Shown here: piece by piece, positions 11,168 through 20,141 of the stretch
Layout of the letters: every line of letters starts with the position of its first letter
Numbering within the stretch: the first letter of the stretch is position 1
Assembly: GCA_016217735.1 (NCBI GenBank)
Contig: JACRGQ010000046.1
Span: 1-56,935, forward strand
Reading direction: 5' to 3'
DNA length: 56,935 bases
Source: Nitrospinota bacterium
GTDB lineage: Bacteria; Nitrospinota_A; UBA7883; JACRGQ01
Made by a program: the position numbers and the translations under genes
Notes under the pieces: model-generated
What the model saw: only the letters and a program-made list of their open reading frames with translations
Database searches by the model: none
What the model was told of the DNA's origin: nothing

Positions 11168-12948
11168 TACTTCTTCCCCTTAACCTCGGTTTTGAACGAT
11201 CCGATTGTGCTTTGCACGCGGACTTCCGGCTTTTCATAGGTGGTGAAGTCTATGGAGTCGGTCGGACAGACCTGCGCGCAGAAGGTGCAGCGGATGCACA
11301 GGTCGCGGTCGATCTCGATGCCGGTGATGCCTTGCTCTTTCAGGCTGATGTTCTCGTTGAAAAGCCGGCTGAATTCCAGTTCGGTCAGCTCCGCCATGCC
11401 GAGGCACTTTTGCGGGCACACGTCCACGCAGTTGTTGCACAGGATGCAGGTGTCGGAGTTGTAGCGCCAGGTGTGGCTGCACTGGAAGCAGCGGGCGGCT
11501 TCCAGCATCGCTTCTTCCTTCGTCAAGGTGCGCTCCACCTCTTCAAAGGTGTTGAGGCGCAGGTTCAGCGGGATATTTTCGGCGTGGTGGCGGGCAATAT
11601 TGTCGTAAGCGGCCAGTTTCACCGGCGTCTGGTCCTCCTTGAGGCGGAGGTCTTCCGAGCGGCTGTATTCGCCGCGGGTGCCGCGCAGGTAGGAATCGAT
11701 GCTGATCGCCGTGCGATGGCCGTCCGCCACGACGTTAATCACGTCGCGCGTGCCGGTGATGTAGTCGCCGGTGGCGAAGATTCCCGGCAGGTTGGTCTCA
11801 AACCGCTGGTTCACGTCCAGCGTTCCCCAACTGGTGAGGCGCAGGCCGGATTTTTGGGAGATGAACGACATGTCCGGCGATTGGGAAACGGCCGGCATGA
11901 CATAGTCGCATTCGAGGATGAATTCGGAACCCGGCACCGGCACCGGCTTGCGGCGTCCGGAGGAGTCCGGCTCGCCCATCTCGGACTTGATCAGCTTGAT
12001 GCCGCTGACGTTGACGCCGTCGTTGGAGACGATCTCCAGCGGAGCCTCCATGTAGCGGAATTCCACCCCTTCGTCCTCGGCCTCTGTAATTTCCTTTTCG
12101 TTAACCGGGATTTCCGCGCGGGTGCGGCGGTAGACGATATACACTTTTTTCGCGCCGAGGCGGATGCTGGAGCGGGAAACGTCCATCGCGGTGAAGCCGC
12201 CGCCGATGACCGCGACGGTCTTGCCGGACATTGGCGGGAGCGATTTGCCCAGATTCACCAACTGCATGAAGGTGCAACCGTGGTAGACCCCTTTCAGGGT
12301 TTCGCCCGGCACTTTCAGGTGTACGGCCTTGTGCGCGCCCGCGGCGATAAGGATCGCCTTGAATTCCGCCTGCATCTCGTGGAAGTGGATATCGCGCCCC
12401 ACCGCCGTGTTGTAGCGGATTTCCACGCCGAGCCGCTTGATGTATTCCACCTCGAAATCGATCACCTCGCGCGGCAGCCGGTAGGCCGGGATGCCGTAAC
12501 GCATCATGCCGCCCGGATGCGGGAACATTTCGAATACGGTGGGGCGGTAGCCCAGCTTCGCCAGATCGTGCGCGGCGGTGAGGCCGGCCGGACCCGCGCC
12601 GATGATCGCCACCCGCTCCAGCGTGTTGTAACGCTGTTCCGGCAGCTTGAACGTGTCTTTGGAGTAGTCGGTGGCGGACCGTTTCAGCGACATGATGGAA
12701 AGCGACTGGTCTATCATGCGGCGGTTGCAGCCCCGCTCGCACCAGTGCTGGCAGATGCGGCCGCACACGGCGGGAAAAGGATTGGTTTCCCGGATCAGGC
12801 GGTGCGCGGCCTCGAAATCGCCTTCGCGGATTAGACTTATGTAGCCCTCGACATCGGTATGCACCGGGCAGTTGGTCTGGCACGGCACCCCTTGGTAGGA
12901 GCGCTGGTCATACAGAAAATCGTATGCGCGCTTGGTTTCCGAAGCCAT
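11167..12948 (-). CDS. GltD-like NAD(P)H flavoprotein with extra ferredoxin domain
   Basis: A 593-residue oxidoreductase. The amino end has the Fe-S-binding domain of the glutamate synthase small-subunit family (CQTNCPVH and CGRICQHWCERGC). Then come an FAD motif (IIGAGPAGLTAAHDLA, about residue 115), an NAD(P) motif (VIGGGFTAMDVSRS, about 245) and the ATGDYITG FAD segment (about 395). The C-terminal quarter carries two four-cysteine clusters (CILCNNCVDVCP and CIRCTFCAQVCP), implying two 4Fe-4S centres. No glutamate synthase large subunit is nearby. Position with cytochrome b, Rieske and cytochrome c genes suggests it exchanges electrons between NAD(P) and the membrane complex, as in similar clusters of anammox and nitrite-oxidising bacteria. 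Confidence 0.88.
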   Translation of the reverse strand: MASETKRAYDFLYDQRSYQGVPCQTNCPVHTDVEGYISLIREGDFEAAHRLIRETNPFPAVCGRICQHWCERGCNRRMIDQSLSIMSLKRSATDYSKDTFKLPEQRYNTLERVAIIGAGPAGLTAAHDLAKLGYRPTVFEMFPHPGGMMRYGIPAYRLPREVIDFEVEYIKRLGVEIRYNTAVGRDIHFHEMQAEFKAILIAAGAHKAVHLKVPGETLKGVYHGCTFMQLVNLGKSLPPMSGKTVAVIGGGFTAMDVSRSSIRLGAKKVYIVYRRTRAEIPVNEKEITEAEDEGVEFRYMEAPLEIVSNDGVNVSGIKLIKSEMGEPDSSGRRKPVPVPGSEFILECDYVMPAVSQSPDMSFISQKSGLRLTSWGTLDVNQRFETNLPGIFATGDYITGTRDVINVVADGHRTAISIDSYLRGTRGEYSRSEDLRLKEDQTPVKLAAYDNIARHHAENIPLNLRLNTFEEVERTLTKEEAMLEAARCFQCSHTWRYNSDTCILCNNCVDVCPQKCLGMAELTELEFSRLFNENISLKEQGITGIEIDRDLCIRCTFCAQVCPTDSIDFTTYEKPEVRVQSTIGSFKTEVKGKK

Positions 12949-13024
12949 AATTCAACCTTTCATTCATCGCGCCTGCTCAGTCGTGCCTCATTTCAGGATA
13001 CGCATAAACAGGCGGTTAGGCAAC

Positions 13025-14278
13025 TTATTTCAGCGTCAACAGGAAGTCGGCTATCTGCTCCATCTGGCTTTCATCAAGGTTGAACTTGACCCCAAGGGAG
13101 TGCTTGGCCATCTTCGACGGATTGTTCCAGAACTCCAGCATTTTATCCTTGTCATACCGGTTGCCCACCTTGGTGAGGTCGGGTCCGATCTTGCCCCCCT
13201 TGCCTTCGATGGTATGGCAGAACCAGCATTTCGACTTGATAAAGAGCCGCTGGCCGCCCGGCAGGGAATTGATATTCGGGAACTGCCGTTCGTAGTCGCC
13301 GATGAAGGAAGCCGTTTCGCCCCCCTTCTTCATGTATTGCTGGCTGTTGTGGTAGAGGTACTTGGCCGGCAGCTTCGGCGTGCGGAAGCTGAAAACGTAG
13401 ACCGTGAGGGCGTGCGCCTGTTCATCGGTTAAACCGTAGTTCGGCATCACGGTTTCTTCCAGCTTAAGCTCCGGGTCGTTCGGGGTGATCTTGGCCGGAT
13501 CCTTGAAGTGCTGCAAGGTCCAGTTGTATTTGTCCTTTTCCCCTTCCACGTACTTCATCACATGGGTTCCGTCAAATTCGTGGCCGGTCTTGTCGCCAAA
13601 CTCGGTGAGATCGGGTCCAAGCACTTCGCCCACGCCGCGGATCGTATGGCAGGAGGTGCATTTGACGCCAAGTTCGTTTACGCCCTCGGTGAGGTCGCGC
13701 GAGGCGGTGATCATCTCGGCCCCTTTCAGGCGGTATCCGGGCCGGAACAGTTCCTCGTGGCACTGCGGGCAGGAGGCTTGCACCATGTTGTTCGGCAACA
13801 TCGGGAAATCCCAGTGAGAAATGTGGTGGGCGTGCGCTTCGGTTTTTTCGGTGGCGTGTCCCTGTCCCTGGTGGCAGATGGTGCAGCCGATTTTGTTAAA
13901 GTCGTGTTCGCGGGCCGCCGCGTGGTAGCGGAACGGTTCCGGGGCGTCTTTAAACGCCGGATTGTCGTACCCCAGGTGGCAGGAGACGCAGCGGTCGGTT
14001 ATGCCCAGCTCGTTGTTCCATACCTGGAGAATTTTGAGGGGTGTGCGTTTCAGCGTTTCGGCGGTTTCGGGGTTCTTTTCCCGTTCAATGGCCATTTCGA
14101 TGTACTCGTGCTGGTAGTGGCGCCATTCGGCGGCGTATTCCTTCGCTACGGTCAGGCCGAACAGCGCAAGCAGCGATGCGGCGAAGATGGCATAGAGCAG
14201 ATTCTGGTTCCGCGTCCAGAGGACGATGAAGCCGAGGATGTTTACAACGAGTATCGCTACGACAATCTTTTCAATCAT
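13025..14278 (-). CDS. Membrane-anchored pentaheme cytochrome c
   Basis: A 417-residue protein with two amino-terminal membrane helices (about residues 3-20 and 27-44) and a long periplasmic part holding five CXXCH haem motifs: CVSCH (97-101), CTICH (132-136), CPQCH (170-174), CTSCH (207-211) and CWFCH near residue 350. The last two sit in domains that resemble mono-haem cytochrome c, with GPDLT after each motif and Met-containing segments (VMPNYGLTDEQ) that could supply axial ligands. It is placed between the GltD-like gene and the cytochrome b C-terminal subunit, so it is probably the electron acceptor subunit of the Rieske/cytochrome b complex. Confidence 0.92.
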   Translation of the reverse strand: MIEKIVVAILVVNILGFIVLWTRNQNLLYAIFAASLLALFGLTVAKEYAAEWRHYQHEYIEMAIEREKNPETAETLKRTPLKILQVWNNELGITDRCVSCHLGYDNPAFKDAPEPFRYHAAAREHDFNKIGCTICHQGQGHATEKTEAHAHHISHWDFPMLPNNMVQASCPQCHEELFRPGYRLKGAEMITASRDLTEGVNELGVKCTSCHTIRGVGEVLGPDLTEFGDKTGHEFDGTHVMKYVEGEKDKYNWTLQHFKDPAKITPNDPELKLEETVMPNYGLTDEQAHALTVYVFSFRTPKLPAKYLYHNSQQYMKKGGETASFIGDYERQFPNINSLPGGQRLFIKSKCWFCHTIEGKGGKIGPDLTKVGNRYDKDKMLEFWNNPSKMAKHSLGVKFNLDESQMEQIADFLLTLK

Positions 14279-14289
14279 GGCCGCCTACT

Positions 14290-15099
14290 CTAAATTTTGA
14301 ACCACGGGGTTTCAATGATGTACTTGATGTTGAAGCCGAGCCGCAGGATGATTTTCACGACCGTCGCGACCATCAGCAAAACGTGGCTCTGCACGACGAA
14401 GTACTTGATGTAGCCGAGTTCCTTCAAATAGCCGTCCAGCTCCTGCACCATGCGCGATTTCGGGAACAGCTTGGTTACCATGAACGGCAGGATCATCCCG
14501 ATGCTGAAGAAGCCGATAAGCAGCGCCATGCCGGTGCCGGTGGAAAGCGAGGCAAGCTTGAGCGCCCCCTGCTTCAGCGGCACCCCTTCGCGGGTCCAGG
14601 TGTGGCCGGTGAGATCGTAATCGATGATCGGCCAGTAAACTTCCCAGCTTGGGCCGCGCAGCAACTGACCGACGAAAATGAGGGCGAACCAGAATGCCAT
14701 GCCGAAGGTGAAATACGCCACGGCGAAGCGGCGCTTGCTCCATCCATAGTGTCCCTGTTCGGCCGGGGTGATGTCGACGTACGGAATAAGCATGAGGCCG
14801 ATCAGTATCTGGTTCGGCAGCATCACGCCCGCGATCCACGGGTCGAAATAGACCAGCAGTTCCTGCAGACCGATGAAATACCACGGCGCTTTCGCGGGAT
14901 TGGGGGTCTTGGCCCACTCCGCCATTTCCTCCAGCGGCGCGTACGCCAGGAAGGAAACGCCCCATAGCAGGATCGTGATGAACAGCATCATGAGGAAAAT
15001 GACCCACACGAGGTTGGGCCACGACGAAACGCGGGGATACCCCGGCTTGTTCATGAGCATGTAGCCGGATTTGTCGGACCTGAGTTCCTGTTCCACCAT
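14290..15099 (-). CDS. Cytochrome b C-terminal subunit (subunit IV-like)
   Basis: A protein of about 269 residues with several membrane helices. Near residue 70 it has NPAKAPWYFIGLQELL, the counterpart of the quinol-site PEWY loop, and LPNQILIGLMLIPYVD follows. This is the portion that forms subunit IV in cytochrome b6f-type complexes, here with extra C-terminal helices. The start is uncertain: GGAGG at 15102-15106 is only two bases from ATG 15099 but five from GTG 15096, and a GTG at 15108 is also in frame. It lies 13 bp after the cytochrome b N-terminal subunit. Confidence 0.88.
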   Translation of the reverse strand: MVEQELRSDKSGYMLMNKPGYPRVSSWPNLVWVIFLMMLFITILLWGVSFLAYAPLEEMAEWAKTPNPAKAPWYFIGLQELLVYFDPWIAGVMLPNQILIGLMLIPYVDITPAEQGHYGWSKRRFAVAYFTFGMAFWFALIFVGQLLRGPSWEVYWPIIDYDLTGHTWTREGVPLKQGALKLASLSTGTGMALLIGFFSIGMILPFMVTKLFPKSRMVQELDGYLKELGYIKYFVVQSHVLLMVATVVKIILRLGFNIKYIIETPWFKI

Positions 15100-15112
15100 T
15101 ACCTCCACGCGC

Positions 15113-15916
15113 TCACAAAGGACCCGAGAATCCGTCTTTGCGGATTCGCCAGAAATGGAACACCATCAGCAAGGTCGCCACCAGCGGGATGCCAACGCAA
15201 TGCCACACATAGGCGCGCACCAGCGCGTTCGGCCCGATGCGGGTGCCGCCGATAATGGCGAACCGGATATCATTATCAACTTGCACGCCGAGCAGTTCGT
15301 GGAAGGGGCCTTCATATCCAACCAGCGGCGAGGCGGAGGCCATGTTGGTGCCCACGGTCACGGCCCAGAACCCCAGCTGGTCCCACGGCAGCAAGTAGCC
15401 GGTGAACGAAAGCAGCAGGGTGAACAGCAACAGGAGAACGCCCACCACCCAGTTGAACTGGCGGGGGGCCTTGTAAGAGCCGGTGTAGAAAACGCGCATC
15501 ATGTGCAGCATCACGGCCAGCACCATCCCGTGCGCCGCCCAGCGGTGCATATTACGCAGGATGACGCCGAATGGCACCATGAAACGCAAATCTTTCATGT
15601 CGTTAAAGGCGCGGTGCTCCTCCGGCACATAGTAGAACATCAGCAGGACGCCGGTGAGCGTCAGGAGCAGGAACAGGAAAAAGGTGATACCCCCCATGCA
15701 CCAGGAGTAGCGCAGGCGGAGGCCATGCTCGCCAACCTTGGTGGGGAAAATGTGCATATAAAAGCTGGATCGCATGACGGCCATGCGCTTGAGCAGTGTG
15801 CTCGGGTAGCCGGTGCGGAAGATTGACTTGTAAATCGGGTTGTCGGTCAAAATGGCGGAGATGAGATCGAGCGTTTTTTGCGCCGGAGTTTTGCGCTGGC
15901 TTTGATGTTCTGACAT
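15113..15916 (-). CDS. Cytochrome b N-terminal subunit (b6-like)
   Basis: A 267-residue, four-helix di-haem cytochrome b. Paired haem-ligand histidines are visible in HRWAAHG and HMMRVF (second helix) and in WHCVG and [11 protein letters not shown] (fourth helix). [13 protein letters not shown] is the conserved Qo-side segment. With the separate C-terminal subunit downstream and the Rieske gene just upstream, it forms the core of a quinol-cytochrome c oxidoreductase. Splitting of cytochrome b in two is the b6f-like plan. Confidence 0.93.
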   Translation of the reverse strand: MSEHQSQRKTPAQKTLDLISAILTDNPIYKSIFRTGYPSTLLKRMAVMRSSFYMHIFPTKVGEHGLRLRYSWCMGGITFFLFLLLTLTGVLLMFYYVPEEHRAFNDMKDLRFMVPFGVILRNMHRWAAHGMVLAVMLHMMRVFYTGSYKAPRQFNWVVGVLLLLFTLLLSFTGYLLPWDQLGFWAVTVGTNMASASPLVGYEGPFHELLGVQVDNDIRFAIIGGTRIGPNALVRAYVWHCVGIPLVATLLMVFHFWRIRKDGFSGPL

Positions 15917-15928
15917 GGTTGCCTGCCT

Positions 15929-16498
15929 TTATGCTTTCAACGGAAGGAAGTACGGTGGTTTGGTGATGTACGCTTTTTCATCGTCATGGAAGTAAATATC
16001 GGCATATTTCTTCACTGCTTGCAGGTTGGGGCGGCGGATGCCCAAAAGACCGGTGGTGACGATCATGGAGCCGTCCGGCGCCAACGAAATTTTGGGGCGG
16101 TAGAGCGGTTCGGGGGCCGGACCGCCGATCGGTTCGCCCTCCACGTTAAAAATGGAGCCGTGACAGGGACACTTGAACAACCCTTCGCTGGGAAACCAGT
16201 TCGGCGTGCAGCCCAAATGGGTGCAGACGCCGACCAGACCGTACATGCCTTTATCGTTGCGGAGTATCCAGACGCGCTGGTTCTTTTTCCAGCGCTCGTC
16301 AACCACCACCTTTTCGTTGCCGGAGGGGGCTACATACTCTTCCGGCTTGCCGGCGTTGAAGGTGGAGCGGGGTTCGTACAGAACGCCCGGGTAGAAAAAC
16401 TTGGCCGTAGCGGCGCCCACCCCGCCAAACAAGGCAAGCATGGATCCCCATCCGACCAAATTGAAAAATCGCCTGCGCGACAAATCTTCGTCAGCCAT
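15929..16498 (-). CDS. Rieske iron-sulfur protein
   Basis: A 189-residue protein with a twin-arginine type start (SRRRFFNLVG) and one membrane anchor (about residues 13-33), then a Rieske domain. The two binding boxes are intact: C92-T-H94-L-G-C97 and C110-P-C112-H113-G-S. C97 and C112 are positioned to form the usual disulfide. ATG 16498 is preferred because GGGAGG sits seven bases before it; an in-frame start 15 bases further upstream overlaps that site. It is the first gene of the cytochrome complex operon. The promoter should lie in 16499-16624. Confidence 0.94.
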   Translation of the reverse strand: MADEDLSRRRFFNLVGWGSMLALFGGVGAATAKFFYPGVLYEPRSTFNAGKPEEYVAPSGNEKVVVDERWKKNQRVWILRNDKGMYGLVGVCTHLGCTPNWFPSEGLFKCPCHGSIFNVEGEPIGGPAPEPLYRPKISLAPDGSMIVTTGLLGIRRPNLQAVKKYADIYFHDDEKAYITKPPYFLPLKA

Positions 16499-16624
16499 TT
16501 CCCGTCCTCCCATTTTTCCCTCTCCGTCTGGCAGTATGGCAAGTGCCGGTTTTTATATCATGGCAAACGGGAAAATGTAAACAGTTTTTCAGCAAAACGT
16601 TTAAGGCGCGGTTTCCCCCTGAAC

Positions 16625-17998
16625 TCAGGAAAATAGCTTTCCCGGATTCAGGATTCCGGCGGGATCGAACGCTTTTTTCAAGCGTTTGCTGATTTCCACG
16701 CAGGATTTTCCCAGCTCTTTTTCGATATAGGGCATTTTCACCAATCCCACCCCGTGCTCACCCGAAAGGGTGCCATCCAGGTCGAGCGTTATCTGCAGCA
16801 CCTCATCCACGGTTGCCAGCGCCAGGGCATACTCTTTGGGGTTAGATGCGTCGGTCATCACATTCACATGGATGTTGCCGTCGCCGGCGTGGCCGAAATT
16901 GATAATCGGCAGCCCGGTGCGGCGCGACAGTTCGTCCAACCGTTCCATCAGTTCGGCGATGCGGTTGCGCGGCACGGTAACATCCTCGTTGATTTTGGTG
17001 GGACGGAAGCGGTTGAGCGAGACGGAGATGGAGCGCCGCACTTTCCAAAAGCCCTGCGCCGCGGCGTCATCGCGGGCGATGGTGAACGTGCGCGCGCCCC
17101 GTTTTTCGCAGATCGCCTCGACCCCTTCCATTTCCTTCAAGGCCGGCTCGGGATCGCCGTCCGTCTCCAGCAGCAGCATCCCCCCGGCGTCTGTGGGCAG
17201 CCCCGCTTGCAGATATTCCTCCACGCAGCGAATGGCGGTTTTATCGATGTATTCCAGCGTGCGCGGCACCAGCCGGGCGCGAAGTATCTCCGTCACGGAA
17301 TCCACCGCCGCGCGGCGGTCATCGAATACCGCCATGGCCGTCACCACCGTTTTCGGCAGCGGCACCAGCTTCAACCGTATTTTCGTGATAATGCCAAGCG
17401 TCCCCTCGCTGCCAACCATAAGGCGGGTAAGGTCGTATCCCACCGCCCCTTTGGCGCATTTGATCCCGGTCTCCACCACGTTGCCATCCATAAAGACGGC
17501 GGTGAGGCCCATCACATAATCGCGCGTGACGCCGTATTTCACCGCCGAAGGGCCGCCCGCGCCGGTCATCACGTTGCCGCCGATGGTGCTGCTCTTCAGG
17601 CTTGCCGGGTCGGGCGGATAAAAGAGGCCGTGCTTGGCCAGCTCTTTTCCCAGTTCGGCGTTCACGATGCCCGGTTCCACCTCGGCATACATCGCCGCGT
17701 CATCGATTTTCAGGATGCGGTTCATCTTCACGAAGTTCATCACCACGCCGCCCTGGACGGGAACCGCCGCGCCGGTGTAGCCGGTGCCGGCCCCGCGCGG
17801 GGTGATCGGGATGCCGTGCCGGGCGCAGATATTCACCACGGCGGCGACCTCTCCGGTGGAGCGGGGGAAGAGCACGCAATCCGGCATATGCCGTATCTTC
17901 GTGGCGTCGAATGAATAGAGGAGCAGCTCCTCGCGGTCCGCGGTCATGTCGCCGCAGGCCGCCCTAAGTTCGTTAAATATATGGAGTGGAAGAGACAT
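16625..17998 (-). CDS. glcD: FAD-linked oxidase, GlcD / D-lactate dehydrogenase type
   Basis: A 457-residue flavoprotein of the PCMH/VAO fold. The FAD-binding segment PRGAGTGYTGAAVPVQGGVV is near residue 70 and GPSAVKYGVTRDYV near 155. The C-terminal cap has the NFGHAGDGNIHVN metal/substrate motif and SGEHGVGLVK. Such enzymes oxidise glycolate, D-lactate or related 2-hydroxy acids and pass electrons to quinone or an Fe-S partner. No glcE or glcF neighbour is visible, so the substrate is open. The start codon directly abuts the stop of the HNH gene (TAAATG), so its ribosome-binding site lies inside that gene. Confidence 0.9.
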   Translation of the reverse strand: MSLPLHIFNELRAACGDMTADREELLLYSFDATKIRHMPDCVLFPRSTGEVAAVVNICARHGIPITPRGAGTGYTGAAVPVQGGVVMNFVKMNRILKIDDAAMYAEVEPGIVNAELGKELAKHGLFYPPDPASLKSSTIGGNVMTGAGGPSAVKYGVTRDYVMGLTAVFMDGNVVETGIKCAKGAVGYDLTRLMVGSEGTLGIITKIRLKLVPLPKTVVTAMAVFDDRRAAVDSVTEILRARLVPRTLEYIDKTAIRCVEEYLQAGLPTDAGGMLLLETDGDPEPALKEMEGVEAICEKRGARTFTIARDDAAAQGFWKVRRSISVSLNRFRPTKINEDVTVPRNRIAELMERLDELSRRTGLPIINFGHAGDGNIHVNVMTDASNPKEYALALATVDEVLQITLDLDGTLSGEHGVGLVKMPYIEKELGKSCVEISKRLKKAFDPAGILNPGKLFS

Positions 17999-19000
17999 TT
18001 ATGGTTCCCAAGCCCTCAGCTTATTGCTTTCCTCAATAATTTCCGGTCTGGGATAATCTCTTCTATCAGCGGGCAAATGAATAGCGGAAAGAAGGTTATT
18101 TGTAAAAGCATCAATGCCGCCGGTCAAATTTGCTTTGCCTAATACTTGCAACCGGCTTTCGCTTAAACGGATCCGATATTTCTTGTCAAATGAAACAAGA
18201 TTATTGTCATAGGCAAGGTGATGAAGAGCGCATAAAGCAACCCCATTAAAAGTATCATCCGTGCTTCCTTTGCATGAAACGGGGAGGATGTGAGCGGCTT
18301 CGATCAGCTTTAATTGAATGCCGCACATCGCGCATTTGTGACTATATGCGCTTAGAACCCTGTTTCTAAAATCATATTCACGGTATTTTCTTTTGATGTT
18401 AGTGATTACTTCTTTTCGGTCTTTATTTTTGATAGCGGCTATTTCATCGTCTTTAAGGTCATCGACTTTGTTGAGCAATTCAATTTCTGCCGGTCGACCG
18501 GTTTTAAAACCATGGAACTTCGCCATATTTAATGCGTAATCAATTAAATATTCAGGCCTAAACGCGACAGCAATTTCGCCATTAGATCTTTCATACAGGG
18601 AGAAGGAATGCTGGTGGGCATTTATCAAGGTATGTTCTTTTACTTGGATGGAAGGGGATGCTGAGCTTTGGCCAGCATGGCGGGTTATGTCAAAGCCGGC
18701 AAAAACCTGATAACCATCATGCCATCCTAAAAGAAGCGTGGTCTCTCCTTCCTTATCTTTTGGAACCACTCCCGTTAACTGAACGCGATATTCATCCTTT
18801 GACCTTGCTGCGCCGCCACCATGGGTACAGTTCCATATATAAATCCGCAAATTAAGATTATCTTGCTCAGAACCTTGACGCTTGATCGCTTTAAGAAAAA
18901 ATGGATGATTTTTTTCGACGATAAGGGCTTTCCACCCTCCCGCATCGATGGCGGAAAGAATTATGGAAAATAAATCTTTCTTGGATTTGGTGTTTTTCAT
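17999..19000 (-). CDS. HNH restriction endonuclease
   Basis: A 333-residue protein. The C-terminal third is a beta-beta-alpha-metal HNH nuclease: a CAMC knuckle, EAAHILPVS (first His), FNGVALCALHH (Asn and second His) and LAYDNN. The amino-terminal two thirds are not recognised and could be the DNA-recognition part. The gene starts at the ATGA overlap with a cytosine/adenine methyltransferase, so the two form a type II restriction-modification pair. Base composition is clearly AT-richer than the flanking genes, as expected for transferred DNA. The recognition site cannot be read from the sequence. Confidence 0.85.
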   Translation of the reverse strand: MKNTKSKKDLFSIILSAIDAGGWKALIVEKNHPFFLKAIKRQGSEQDNLNLRIYIWNCTHGGGAARSKDEYRVQLTGVVPKDKEGETTLLLGWHDGYQVFAGFDITRHAGQSSASPSIQVKEHTLINAHQHSFSLYERSNGEIAVAFRPEYLIDYALNMAKFHGFKTGRPAEIELLNKVDDLKDDEIAAIKNKDRKEVITNIKRKYREYDFRNRVLSAYSHKCAMCGIQLKLIEAAHILPVSCKGSTDDTFNGVALCALHHLAYDNNLVSFDKKYRIRLSESRLQVLGKANLTGGIDAFTNNLLSAIHLPADRRDYPRPEIIEESNKLRAWEP

Positions 19001-19989
19001 TTAAATAACGATAATAATGCCGGGCTAAGAATTTCCGCCTTGTTAACCCGCCTTTTTCTTTCACCGAAACTATCTTTCTCTTCTTCGATGAATCTGAACT
19101 TGCTGCCCTCCAGATACTCTTTGGAGAGCTCACAAATAAACCACTGCCTTTTCATCTGCTCGGCTGCGTAGCCAGTGGTATTGGAACCACCGAACGGATC
19201 AAAAACTAAATCTCCTTCATCAGTGAGGAATCTGATAAAAAACTCCGCAAAAGCGGAAGGGAAGCGGGCCGGATGGGCCTTTATGCCATGCTGACGGCAT
19301 AGATGTTGATATTGTCCATTTGAATCGGTATTCGCCAATTCGAGCAAATTAGGCGGGATGGCGCCGCCATTATCTTTTGAAAATTTGTCGGATATATCAT
19401 GGCCGCTAGGCCGTAATTTAGGCTTGTAGCCATTCTTTAACAAGCTTTTCATGCTTTCGCTGTATGGCTTGAGCACCTTTTTATTATCTGCCTTTGGATT
19501 TTGTGATTTGGAAAGCCACCAAACAACGTTTACGGAGTCCTTTACGCGAACTCTTCGCACATTAACCCACTCAGCCGGTGCTGGCAGACGGGCGGGATTG
19601 TAATGATAAAATTCCTGTGCCAGATAAAACCCGGTTTCCTTTACCAGCCGAACCAGCAAATCAAACATATAAACGCTACGTACCGGAAAACCGGGTATAT
19701 ATGCTCCACCAAGATCAAGAACAAAAGAACCGTTTTCTTTCAAAATTCTTTTTAGATGGGGCGCAAAAGAAAGAAACCAATCAACATATTTATCCTCATC
19801 TTCATTGCCATACTCCTTCTTTCTTTTTAGCGCGAATGGAGGTGAAGTAATAATTAAATTTACGGAATTATCTTTTATATTTTCAAGAAAGGTGATTACA
19901 TCATCATGAAAGGCATAGCCATATTTTGTAGCGTAAAATGGTTCCAACCCTTTTGTTTTTAAGAAATTATTCTTCGTCATGCACAACAT
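18997..19989 (-). CDS. Site-specific DNA methyltransferase (type II)
   Basis: A 330-residue amino-methyltransferase of the TSPP / DPFGGSNTTG order (catalytic TSPPF motif near residue 50 and the SAM-binding DPFGGSNTTG near 270), the beta-class layout. TSPPF points to N4-cytosine methylation more than N6-adenine, but this is not certain. It protects the target of the HNH endonuclease that overlaps its end. Two ATG codons (19989, 19980) could start it; neither has a clear ribosome-binding site, and both lie where the broken HEPN frame ends. Confidence 0.9.
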   Translation of the reverse strand: MLCMTKNNFLKTKGLEPFYATKYGYAFHDDVITFLENIKDNSVNLIITSPPFALKRKKEYGNEDEDKYVDWFLSFAPHLKRILKENGSFVLDLGGAYIPGFPVRSVYMFDLLVRLVKETGFYLAQEFYHYNPARLPAPAEWVNVRRVRVKDSVNVVWWLSKSQNPKADNKKVLKPYSESMKSLLKNGYKPKLRPSGHDISDKFSKDNGGAIPPNLLELANTDSNGQYQHLCRQHGIKAHPARFPSAFAEFFIRFLTDEGDLVFDPFGGSNTTGYAAEQMKRQWFICELSKEYLEGSKFRFIEEEKDSFGERKRRVNKAEILSPALLSLFK

Positions 19990-20141
19990 TTTAACAGTGA
20001 TTTTAAACTTAATCGCATCTTTATGAAGAGCTTTTTTTGTCCACCACCTTTAAAAGTTTCCACAAATAAAAAGCGGCCGGTGAATATATCTCCACCAGCT
20101 TTCGCTAACCAGCGAATCACCGTTACTGCTTTATCGTCCAT
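19977..20141 (-). pseudogene. Truncated HEPN-domain gene
   Basis: The frame starts MDDKAVTVIRWLAKAGGDI, which resembles the first helix of small HEPN toxins (the W-[IL]-x-KA-[EG]-x-D pattern). The rest of the usual 120-130 residues, including the RxxxxH active site, is missing; the frame becomes unrelated after about 20 residues and stops at the methyltransferase start. It overlaps the nucleotidyltransferase gene by 11 bp, the normal MNT-HEPN arrangement. I read it as a remnant cut off when the restriction-modification genes arrived. Confidence 0.45.

Noticed and set aside
11212-12834. 540-codon open frame opposite the GltD-like gene
   Set aside because: Antisense shadow of a gene with intact FAD, NAD(P) and Fe-S motifs.
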